Positions 51,660 through 61,825 of a stretch of 64,000 nucleotides of DNA are shown in pieces (the stretch's first letter is position 1; each line of letters starts with the position of its first letter). The notes under the pieces were generated by a model. That model saw only the letters and a list, made by a program, of their open reading frames with translations. It did no database searches and was not told where the DNA came from. The stretch is from Streblospio benedicti (taxonomy: Eukaryota > Annelida > Polychaeta > Spionida > Spionidae): NCBI GenBank assembly GCA_019095985.1, contig CM032661.1, forward strand, positions 10,609,040 to 10,673,039. The letters are read 5' to 3'. Position numbers and translations under genes: made by a program.

Positions 51660-52053
51660 AAAGCTATAAGCAATTATTCTCCTCAGTACTGGAAATTGAA
51701 CACTCTACTAAAGAAAAGTAAGATATTCTGCCAACACTCAACAATAAGCAAAGCAGAGGATAGCCTAACTCTCATATTATTTATAGATCTTACAATTGAG
51801 CATTCATCTAGTGTTCTGAACCCTCCTACCTTAACCGATAAATAGGGCTCAGACCACCAAGTCAATGCAAAATCAGCAAAAACATCAGTCCGAACACGCC
51901 AGTGCTCCCGTATGGTCATGTTATTTGAAAAGTAGGCGTGGTTCCGATTGTTTACTGAAAATATCGAAAGCACGCCTACTTCTTAAATAACATAACATTC
52001 GACAGCACTGGAATGTTAGGACCGCATTGTTTTCTAATTGGTGGTCTGAGCCC
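51660..52053. mobile_element. Family M1 fragment plus a 208-bp foldback member
   Basis: 51846-52053 starts GGGCTCAGACCACCAAG and ends TTGGTGGTCTGAGCCC, with TA on each side, and folds on itself (AAGTAGGCGTGG/GCACGCCTACTTC). Just left, 51680-51830 matches the interior of the element at 49268-50025 (ATAGATCTTACAATTG, AACACTCAACAATAAGC). Two generations of the same family therefore lie together. Confidence 0.75.
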
Positions 52054-52059
52054 TATATC

Positions 52060-53075
52060 ATACCAAAATCACGATGCAATCTGAAAAGGTGTAGGTCATT
52101 GTGTTGAGAATTTAAAAATATTTTGATATGGGCAAATGACAGAAAACTTGGAGGGGAAGATTGAGGGTAAAACTGGGCAGGCAGTCAGGCAGGCCACACC
52201 CTCGAATTGAGGAATAATTAGGGCTTGTCCAAATAAATTTAGGATTTGATTGATTGATTAGTTGATGAGTGATTGAATACACTGCCAATGTATAATGAGT
52301 CAGTACCATTTGTATCTATTTTATTCCTGTTTTGTTTGAATAAGGCGTTTAATTTTCCTTCTTTGCTGCTATCTACTTCTCTGTAAATTTAGCAACATAC
52401 CTAATTATAAATTAATTTCATTGATTCATCCGAAATGTTAGTAAGGTGGTAAGTGTATGGTGTAACAAAATACATTCTTCGATTCAGTCAGTTATATTTT
52501 TTCATATCTTCTACCAATGTTGATATCTTGAGATCTATTGACATTGTTGCTGCGAGCGAAAGGAGCAATTTTTTCATTATTTTTTCCCAATTTTTGCCAT
52601 TATTATTTTCTTAGAGCAGAAGACGTTATTTATTTCTTTTTTTTACATCGAGCAATGGCATTATTTTTTAAGTGATCTTCATTTGCTTTATCTTTATCTT
52701 TTTCAGCACACTTAAGCATTGAATTTTTTTCCCATTTTTGCTCCCCCCACACACACACACATTGTTGGAGGGTGTGTGTGGAGTGTGTGCCACTGTGATT
52801 AGCAGGCACTGTACTGTATGAGTAGAAATGGTGCACACGACTTCCTAATTGATTAAACCCATTCCATTAATAAATGCTATCTAACCATGGAAAATGTACG
52901 TTTACTTATGGTGTCAATATAATGCAGTCATTTTATACAAACAATGATGTTAATAAAATGCAAGTCATGATTCGCAACATATATCTAGTCTATGTGGGAT
53001 TGTGGCTCCATTGTTAATGAGGGAATCCATTTCCAATAGTAGATAATGAAAGTTGAAAGTTAGCGTAATATCTTT
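52060..53075. other. AT-rich intergenic sequence
   Basis: A short CACACACACACA run and its inverse GTGTGTGTGGAGTG surround 52745-52795. Otherwise no feature is recognised. Confidence 0.4.
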
Positions 53076-53079
53076 TTTG

Positions 53080-54090
53080 TTGTTGCTCCTAGTTTGCATT
53101 CATTGTTCAGGGCGGGGCGCGGGGCCTGGAGTGCTGCGCACGGCGGCGGCGGCTGGGTGTGGCTGCTGACGGCCACTGGGGAAATAAGGCAGCGGCCGCG
53201 AGCACAGCTCAGGCCTGTCATAAATCCTCCTTAAGAAAATGCGACAAATTTAGCGAGGGCCGTTAGCCTTTATTGAAACTTCTCGCCCGGGAGGACATAA
53301 AGGGACTAAATTGAACTAATTGAATTAATAGGCACCCTCAATTTAATTAATTAGACAGCTATATAGGGGATATATCAAATAGAACGTTAATAGACATTTC
53401 GTTGCCGCGGGCTCCCGTGTGTCCTAATTCGATTGGTGTGAGAGATAGTCATCTTATTCTGTCCAATTTGCGGCTGTATTCGCCTTCAAATTGAGCAAAT
53501 AGTTCAAACAAGGCAATGGATAAAAGGCAGAATGGATGCTACATCACACCCATCTATTCACATGCTAAATCGCCTATAGTGATTCTTTAACGATGCAGCA
53601 TTTCTTTGGGCAGCACCACGTATCATTCATTACGATTAGGAAATAGATTTAAAGGGTATTTATTAGAGGACTATGTTCATGATTAGGTAATTGGAACAAA
53701 TACGACTTCCCTTGAAAACGTAAACTTGGCGGTGATATGCTGCTAATTAAGTCTTTTCACATTTGGGCCAGACAGTGAGCTGACAAATCTCTCATCTGCG
53801 TGTGCTTAACTCTGTCCACTTTGCTCAAAATCTGCAGCTAATTAGAGGTTCCGTTTCGTCGGATTTTCTATTATGAGCAATTTGGCGGGTGCTAGTGTCG
53901 TCACTGCAGGAAGTGATGAGGAAATATTAGACAGGATGAGGAGACGGGGAGGGGCGGTAGCGGCGGGCGGAGTCACAATTAGCCCCTAATCACGTGTACC
54001 CACGTCACGGCCGCCGCCGCCGCGTGCACGTCCCTGAGGAGCACACGGGATAGCGCACTCTATTAACAGCAGTATTAGGTTTGTATGCTC
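53080..54090. promoter_or_regulatory. Candidate conserved enhancer cluster 4
   Basis: The longest non-repetitive, mixed GC/AT block in the window. Dense homeodomain sites (GAACTAATTGAATTAATAGG and TTTAATTAATTAGACAGC near 53305-53360, CAGCTAATTAGAGG near 53835) alternate with CpG-rich patches (CACGGCCGCCGCCGCCGCG near 54005). CCTTTATTG and TTATGAG words suggest Hox-type sites. No coding signature, no repeats. The texture is what I expect of a deeply conserved developmental enhancer. Decisive evidence would be cross-species alignment. Confidence 0.55.
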
Positions 54091-54965
54091 ACATCATGGA
54101 CTCGACTCGATTGGATGGTGAACAATGTTTGAAATGTCCTGTTAGATAAGTCCCGATTCCGCTTCGCCCTTGCTTCGTCAAGTGGTGACGCTATATCGAA
54201 TTTCAACCACTAACTTCACCTACTGTATATCAGCACGCAAGGTCGTTTTTTTTCAAACTCTCCAGGACTAAGGACATTGTTGTGTAGATGGATATGTCCG
54301 CAAAATGGTAGATCCATAATCCCCCCGACCCAATATTTGTGCGCACGTCCACAATATACAGATTTTGAAATTACATTGATGAGGAAATTATTGTTCTGTC
54401 CATCGTTGTGCGACTGATTACAAGCAAATGGGCACCGCTCCCAAAACAAATGCAAGTACATCTTTGGAATGAATAGGCAATGCCTATGACCACCGGCGCA
54501 GGAAATCTAGTCACCAACCGGTTCATTTGATCTTTGCCAAATGCCGCCCTACCCACCCTCGGGTTTCTAAGGTCTGTGTTAGTAGTACTGGGCCATATCT
54601 AGATGTAACCAAGTTTATAAAAAAAAATAGTACCGACACATGGCCGTGTTGTTGTTTTGACAGATATCGAAGGCTATTTTTAAAACCATCCGCACAACAA
54701 CTTCAACTAACACCGTTCACAACTTATTCAAGAGAGACATATGCAGTCCATACATCATGCATAATTTGTGCCGAAGTTCATACGCATTGAGGATCAGGTT
54801 AGGGCGTACCGTTTTTCAACTTTTTTCTTGGATTAAGCTGGCCTGGTTTTGTGAGATGTTCCATATTGAGAAACTTACAAATCCAAAAATTTTTCAAATT
54901 CCGTGCGCATTTGGTCCGCCCCCCCCCCCCCACACACACCCCCACCGCGTTTGAATATCGACGAT
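54091..54965. other. Intergenic sequence, no feature recognised
   Basis: A C-homopolymer and CACACACCCCC patch lies near 54918-54945. No supported gene. Confidence 0.4.
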
Positions 54966-55544
54966 GATGCCGCTCAGCTGAGTTCCCGGTCCCTTATATT
55001 GAAAATAATGAAAATTCCTCATAGAGACTTCACAATGATCTTAAATTGTAGAAAATGTCTTCCTGATCAAACTTTATAAATAAAACTATGGTCAGACATG
55101 GTCCTACCATTTAGGAATTAGCCCTTCAATAATGTGATGTATGCATAAATTGATATCAGGAAAGAATTCTGTAATTTTATCTGCACTGTCATTTTTTGTA
55201 AAATCAATCAAGGTTTAAAAGTGTTTTAAAGTTCATTTAATATCCACAAAAGATTATATTTACATGTAGCAATGAACAGTTTTGTTTAGTTGCAACAACA
55301 AAACAGCATTTTTGTTAATGCTCAATAACTATTTGAGAATAGAAGTTTAGAATGACAAGTTTGCCAATGACCAGGTGTCGAGTCAATTAAGCATAATCTA
55401 ACAATGAATTGCACCTCTCAGCATTTGTAAATGTATATTTATTCTGCTACAAAGTACTCATAATCAGTAATTAGATGTTCTCTTCCATTTAATGTTTCAA
55501 GAAAGATGGAATTTTCATACAGTGTGGAGTTTTGCACAGGTCAG

Positions 55545-56160
55545 GTGATGGCCGATGCACTGGATGCTTCGGTACACCAATGGGAGATACCGCGATAGAC
55601 AATCATTGCCACATGTTGGGATACAACTGCATCGACCACAGGACGAAGATTAGATAGTGCAACTCTGTTTGACTGTCAGACAGATCACGCCTGTCTATGG
55701 TTGGCTTGTCACCATCATGTTCGTTAGCTCCACATCAAACATGCTGATGAGACACAAAGTTTCGAATGGCCCAACTGATTCTTCTTTTGAGGAATTCCGA
55801 GATGAGCTTGAAAATTTAACTTAAGATAACTTGAAGATTTTTGAAAGTGCACATGCCCATTTGCACCCAATGACATTGCTAAGGTATCAACCTAATCAGG
55901 TTTTAATGTGGGGAGAGCAGGAGCTATTGGCTAGGACATTTCCATGTGAGGATTATAGGGAATTGTTGTAACTGAGAGTGCACTATCTTGGTGGGGATGT
56001 AGTCAGGGCAAGAGTTAATGCCCCACCCCACTCCCTATTAGGCTTTTCTATGTGACACCCTGGAGTTCTTTACCATGCACACCACTTCATGTTAAAGGGA
56101 CCAAACATTTTAAAAATCTCAATGTTTATAGATATCCTCCCACATCAAGTACTTCCTCAT
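55545..56160 (+). pseudogene. Decayed DDE-like transposase gene inside element E
   Basis: Fragments on the plus strand read ADALDASVHQWEIP, IIATCWDTTASTTGRRLDS, CQTDHACLWLACHHHV, PTDSSFEEFRDELENL, LLARTFPCEDYRELL and LRVHYLGGDVV, then HPGVLYHAHHFMLKG. The CWDTTAS and ACHHHV blocks and the later YLGG and YHA..F segments follow the order I recall in a repeated, unnamed family of aquatic animals (there CCDTTASNTG, CRHHVYE, FLGG, HHARWM). The Asp of DTT is a plausible catalytic residue. Several stops and at least one shift interrupt it. Confidence 0.5.
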
Positions 56161-56161
56161 A

Positions 56162-56489
56162 AGGCATCGACCATTTAATCTCGGGAGGGGGGGGGGGCAG
56201 CAAAAATATTGAAAAAAAATAACACAAGGCTGAAAATTGGTGAAAAAAATAATAAGGTTTCATTTGGCTGGAAAAAAATAAATAATTGTCAAGTCACACT
56301 TACAATCACATCTTTGCAATATTAAAAAAAATAATTGAGGCTCAGTAATCTAAGAAAAAAAGAATTAGATGTCAAATTTCATGAAAAAAATAATAGAAGC
56401 AATGGTGAAAATAGTTGCCCATCCCCCCCCCCCCCCCTCTTCCTCCCCCCACCCCCTCCCCTGAGATCAAAAAATGGTCGTCGCCTAAT
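56162..56489. mobile_element. MITE nested in element E
   Basis: The left end AGGCATCGACCATTTAATCT then a G run, and the right end a C run then CCCTGAGATCAAAAAATGGT then CGTCGCCT, are inverse with mismatches. The interior is unusually A-rich (repeated AAAAAAATAA words). A left-end copy of the same family (AGGCATCGACCATTTGACCT) lies at 61763-61825. The insertion postdates element E. Confidence 0.7.
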
Positions 56490-57595
56490 AAAAAGTCAAG
56501 TATTGTGCGGTGTAGTCTGTTTGACAAATCTGTAGGAGATGATGTTAAAGCAGCAATCAGTGCAGCACTACAGGCATGTGTAAGGCCAATAGCATATCCA
56601 GTTGGAAAACCAACTTTTCCTGGGCACATACTTTTTCATGCCAATGCAAGTCCAGGGTTGTTTGGTTTTGTTGGGCAGTGTTCATATTTGATATTTGATC
56701 TCGTTGGGTTGATTCTGGTTGGCTAAATTTGCCACCTCTGCTATGGGAAGCTAATCAGCAACACCAGCGTATGGCTGATATTGTACATTTTCTTTCTGTG
56801 GTAAATGAAACAGCAGACGTTGGGTTAAAGTAGTGCAGGATTTTGCAAATGCTACACTAATACTTGTATCCAATTCACACCGTATGAAAATTCAACCTTC
56901 CTTAAAAATGAAATGAGAGACAATATCTAATTACTGATTATGAGTACTTTGTAACAGAATAGATATACATTTACACATGCTGAGAGTTGCAATTCATTAT
57001 TAGATTATGCTTAATTGACTCTACACCTGGTCATTGGCAAACTTGTCACTCTAAACTTCTTTTCTCAAAACGTTATTTAGCATTGGCATCAATAAAAATG
57101 TGGTTTGTTGTTGCAACTGAACAAAACTGATCACTTTTACCTGTAAATATAATCTTTTGTGGATATTACAATACATATGTTCATTCTTTATACTTTTAAA
57201 CCTTGATTGATTTTTACGAAAAAACGATAGCACAGCGAAAATGACAGAATCCTTTCCTGACATCAATTTATGCATGCATCACGTTATTGAAGGGCTAATT
57301 CCTAATTGGTAAGACCATTTCTGACCATAGTTTTATTTATAAAGTTTTATCAGAAAGACATTTCGTACAATTTAAGATCATTATGATGTCTCTAGGAGGA
57401 ATTTCATTATTTTCGATATAAGGGACCGGGAACTCAGCTGAGAGGCATCTAGTAGAGTCATTCTAGGTGAAATACACCCCAATTTTCGGAAAAATTGCAA
57501 GAAATTGTTTATGATTTTAATCAATAGATTTGATGCCTCTACATCCCAGAAAAAAAGTCTACCAAAATCACCCAATCTGAAATAGGCTTTCTTAG

Positions 57596-58085
57596 ACGTT
57601 TTTCAAAATGGCCGCAGGGCATATCGTAAAAAATTATGTTTTTTATTTTTTTGAGCTACATTGATGTGGTAATACATGGAATTTGGGGTTAACAGGGTCG
57701 CTGATTCTCTTTCCAGTATTATTTAATGATTTGACCTTATCTTGACCTTCAAATCCAAGATGGCTGCCCCTTACCCTATGTAGTTTACATTTTTTATTTT
57801 TGAACTGACATTGATGTGTAATACCTGTGCTTTAGGGTTTAGAGGGGTTGCTGATTCCATTTTCAGCATCATTTTAATGATTTGACATTATCTTGACCTC
57901 AAAATCCAAGATGGCTGTCACTTATGGCATGACGTTTACATTTTTTATTTTTGAACCTACATCGATGTGTATGTAGTACCTAAGGTTTAGAGTTTAGAGG
58001 GGTCACAGATTCTATTTTCAGCATCATTTTAATGATTTGACCTTATCTTGACCTTCAAATCCAAGATGGCTGCCATTGACGCCAC
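57596..58085. repeat. Tandem repeat, about 150-bp unit, about 3 copies
   Basis: Each unit carries AATCCAAGATGGCTGCC, TTACATTTTTTATTTTTGAA, TTGATGTGTAATACC and ATTTAATGATTTGACCTTAT. The AAGATGGC words resemble those in the ends of elements A and B, so this may be the remnant of such an end. Confidence 0.8.
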
Positions 58086-58314
58086 ATTTCTTTTAATTGG
58101 TATGTGTTTGATAGGATTCTTTCACCAAGACTATAATACATAAGGCAGGTACGTTAGACCATTTGGCTCTATCATTCCAACTGGGAATGTTAATGATCCT
58201 GTGGTATATGACTTAACCCGACTAGTCTCAATGGTAGGGACTGTGTGTAGGCCTTTTCCATCCTTCCAGAGGTAAAAAAAAGGTATTTTACTTTGCTACA
58301 TGCGTGGCTAAGCT

Positions 58315-59330
58315 ATGTAATTACATATTCTGACATTCCGGTGCATGGAGGGAGGATAAGCTTTTCCAGTGGTCATCAAGTCTGCTTTCAAAGGCGTTTA
58401 CTGATGGGGCCTTGACACTTGAGTCAGGTAAACTGTTCCAGATTGAGATGACGGGCTGGGAGAAATTTCCTCTGATATTTAGCCGGAATCTGTCTTTGTG
58501 GAGCTTCAGAGAGTTACCCTGAAAGTTGTTTTCTAAGATTATGAGGGTTGGCTGTTGGACATCATAGAAGTACGTCCTCAATATCACTGCATAGTATTTT
58601 CATGTGTGGTTACCAGATGCAGGGTCCATATTGCAGGATGGGTCTCACCAGACTCTTGTACAGCTGGACAAAGGTTTTCTTCATCAGATAGTCGAAGGAC
58701 TTGCGGATGACTCCAACGATGCGATCTGCCTTTGATGTTGCCTGCGCTACGTGGTCTTTAAATGCTAGCCTGTTGTCCATCACCACCCCAAAATCCTTGT
58801 CTGCTTCATAGAGACTTGCAGGTCCTAATGGCCTTCGTCAGTGTTGCTTTGCGTGTACAGTTTTGTATCTTGGCAGGTCATAAATGAACAGGACGAACAT
58901 TATAGGCCTAACAACGGACCCTTGTAGACAGCGCTACTCACATGCACCTTGTGTGATTGGGAGCCATTGATGATGGCGTTCTGTTGTCCGATTGTGAGGA
59001 AAGTTTTTAGCCCCTTGAGGACTTGGCCTCTGATTCTGAAAGCATGTATTTAGCCAAGAGACGATGGTGTGGGACAGTCAAATGCCATTTGATAGTCCAT
59101 GTATACAATGTCCACAATGCCGCCATCATCCAGGATATTTGTCCCGTTATCCATAACAGGACACAACCGGCTTGGCAAGAACCCATGTTGTTCTTTTTCG
59201 ATCAAAGTTGCTTTGTCATTGCTTTGCAGGTGTTTCATCATCTGATCTCGCACCAGCTTCTCAATGACTTTACATAGGATGCATGCAAGATTCACTGGCC
59301 TACAGTTGCTTGCTGTTGTTTTACTCTCCT
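58315..59330 (-). pseudogene. CR1/Jockey-like LINE, 3' part of the reverse transcriptase ORF
   Basis: Minus strand, reading right to left: LACILCKVIEKLVRDQMMKH, KEQHGFLPSRLCP and VDIVYMDYQMAFDCP, the fingers and palm of a LINE reverse transcriptase. At 58321-58587 comes the C-terminal tail with FRLNIRGNFSQPVISIWNSL and VNAFESRLDDHW, characteristic of CR1/Jockey-type proteins. The catalytic FADD box lies in the poorly preserved middle and is not readable. The copy is 5' truncated near 59330 and interrupted by several stops and frame changes. Confidence 0.75.
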
Positions 59331-60105
59331 ACTTTTCAATTGGCATAACCAAGGCTGGAAAGTAGAAGATTGGGCGACTGATTTAAGTGCACTTAATAAA
59401 TTTAGGAAAAATAAAAAGAGAAGAAGAGATGAAGACACAAAAGATAGCAGAAAACGTTTTAAACCCAACAACAATGGCAACCAGGAAGAAAATGAACAAT
59501 ATAGTGCTAGAAATGGATATTTTGACAAGAGTATTTGCTTTAAATCAATATAAAATGTGGTAAGAAAAAACACAAACCAAATCAAAAGTGTTCAAAGAAC
59601 ACTGCGTCGCTAGCACGACGTTGACTTACGCAAGTTATGGGCAATTAAGATATATACTGAAATAATGTATACTTTACAATCAAGAAATTTATGAATTTGA
59701 GGAGAAAACATCAGAATGAATCAGAATCAATATATCCAGCAAAAAGATATTTGTGCTGCCATACAATAGTACTGAATAACAAGATGAAAATCAATATCAG
59801 TTTTAAATCCAATAATCAATTTTGCTGCTTGGTTGAAATATGGATTTTTTTTCTTGCTGGCTAAGTGCATTGAATATCATTAAAAATGTCATAAAAGTGC
59901 TTCTAGAAAGCAAAATTTAATTGGCAGAGTGCCCAAAATCGAATCACGTCGGTGTCGCCTCATACCTCATAGTCGTGTAAAGTTTGAACAAAATCGGTGC
60001 AACGGTTAAAGCTCTAGCTTGTCCGGAGACATACATAGTTACATAGTTACATAGTTAGTTACATAGTTACAAACGAACGAAACACAATGCTTGCTTTAGC
60101 AGCTG
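59331..60105. other. Intergenic sequence with a retroelement-tail-like phrase
   Basis: AACAAAATCGGTGC then CTCTAGCTTGTCCGGAGACA (59985-60030) precedes four copies of an ACATAGTT repeat, as at 31395-31442. The family is unrecognised. Confidence 0.5.
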
Positions 60106-60109
60106 AGCT

Positions 60110-60388
60110 GAAGCGATGCAACCAGGATCAGCACCGTGTCCTGCTAAAGGAAAACGTTTCACATGTCGTAAGATGGACCACTTTACTAGGAGGTGTTTCA
60201 GAAATAGAAACAAATCAATGCATGCAATTCTGAAAATAAGTGACTTTGAATGGGGCAATGAACACTCAAGTGAGGATGAATTATTTGTAGGTGCAATTCA
60301 AACAAATAGAATCTCTACAGTGATGAGAAAAGTGGCAGACATTTTTGCAATAGGTAACCCACATCACAAGAAGAAATATAAAATGTGA
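60110..60388 (+). mobile_element. LTR-retrotransposon fossil fragment (zinc-knuckle region)
   Basis: A short plus-strand piece resembles the nucleocapsid zinc-knuckle segment of a Gypsy-like element followed by linker sequence. It is a small, broken, old fragment; no LTRs or other domains were found next to it. Confidence 0.5.
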
Positions 60389-61762
60389 ATACAGACGCTG
60401 TAGTCTAGTTGCCAAGTTAGGGTACCCAGAAATTGTGACTACTGTAAGGTTTTATGGTTGATTTGCATTCTATAGAGTCTAGCGATGATATTTAGCCACA
60501 TTGCCCAAATTTGCACCTTGGGCAATTTTGCTAATTTGCACAATTTATGCGTAAAGTGGCAAAATTTGATATAAAGCCCAATATAGCCACTGGCATGTAT
60601 CTATAATAGGATGTTATGGTTTAATTGCACCCTACATGGTAGGCAACTGAATTTAAGCCTGATTTCCAATCACATGGTATTCATAATTTGTACAATTATG
60701 CATAATCTTTGCATAATTTATGCGTAAAATACAGTGGCGTAGGAAGCAAATAAAAAGTGGGGGGGGGGGGGCCCACTCTTTCATGAAAAAGGGCTTTAAG
60801 TAACTCAATATGAGGAATCGCACTACGTTTGATTATCTAATTAGAAGATTTGATGTTTACTAACTTCATAAACATTTAAGTTTATTTAGCAACAAATAAC
60901 AAAACAATTTCTTAAGTACTGTCCAAGAGCGTAAGAAGCTTTTTGTTGTTGGTGGTGGGTGGGGGGGAGGGTCACATTTGCGAGGGAGCAGATAAGAGTT
61001 GGAGCGGGTGGAGGTTATAGAAAGGGGGCAAAGCACCCCCTCCGATGGTAAATTTTCTTTTGAAAATGAAAGGCAAAATGGTTGGATTCCCTGATAATTG
61101 AATGTTGAGGTCTTCATCATTCTCTTTAATCATACCACATTCCACATAACAAATTTAACCTATACAAAGTACATAGACTTAGAAATTTCGCTTTTAATCA
61201 ATATATTCGCTCAGTGTAATCATTTGGTATGTACATGAACAATGCACAGTTCAGCTTTCAGCCAATGTAGGGGATGGTGCCAAAAAACATGGATTTTGCT
61301 TCATTTGAAGTGACACAATTGATCTTTGTAAATCCCTGTTCAGTTCCCTATTATGGGTATGTAGACTGAAATGATAATCTGTCAACAATTTTGCCAATGT
61401 CCATTTATAGCTCCATTTATGGGGTCTATCCTGGTTGTTGGGTAGGGGGAGGGTTAAGAAGAGCAAACAATAAATGTGCTATGCTAGGGGGTGGGGGATC
61501 TTGAGGCATGCTCCCCCGGGCAAGTTTGAAATTTTGTGTGCTCACGTGTGCAATCTGAGCCATTGTGTGCATCAATTTTCATCATATAAAATTTCAAACA
61601 TATAAGTATTTCTCTATTTACAATACATTGAGGGTGGGTTTGAACCTTCAAATTAAGCCTTATCCTATCACCCAGCCCAGATCCTTTATGGAAAGCCATA
61701 ATAGATATGGATATGAGCCCATATACTCGGAAATTGGCCTATTAAACCTCAGGGTTAGGTAG
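60389..61762. other. Intergenic sequence with G-rich patches
   Basis: Repeated CATAATTTATGCGTAAA words occur near 60540-60730. G runs lie near 60758-60771 and 60960-61030. No gene is supported. Confidence 0.4.
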
Positions 61763-61825
61763 GCATCGACCATTTGACCTCAGGGGGGGGTGGCAGCTAT
61801 TTTCACCATAGCTTCAATTATATAT
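61763..61825. mobile_element. Left end of the MITE family seen at 56162
   Basis: AGGCATCGACCATTTGACCT followed by a G run and GGCAGCTATTTTCACC. The rest of the copy is replaced by the LINE that begins at about 61826. Confidence 0.6.

Larger units (their letters stand above)
54966..57449. mobile_element. 2.5-kb DNA element E with about 520-bp inverted ends
   Basis: The left arm (54966-55495) and right arm (about 56905-57449) are inverted copies beginning GATGCCGCTCAGCTGAGTTC. The interior carries a decayed plus-strand transposase-like gene, interrupted by a separate MITE (56162-56489). The arms have diverged by about 10-15 percent by eye, suggesting a moderately old insertion. Confidence 0.8.

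Noticed and set aside
55745-55775. CTGATGA with a possible GAC/GTTTC stem, hammerhead-like
   Set aside because: GAAA is replaced by GAAT, stem III and the cleavage triplet are missing, and the stretch fits the transposase-like reading frame of element E.
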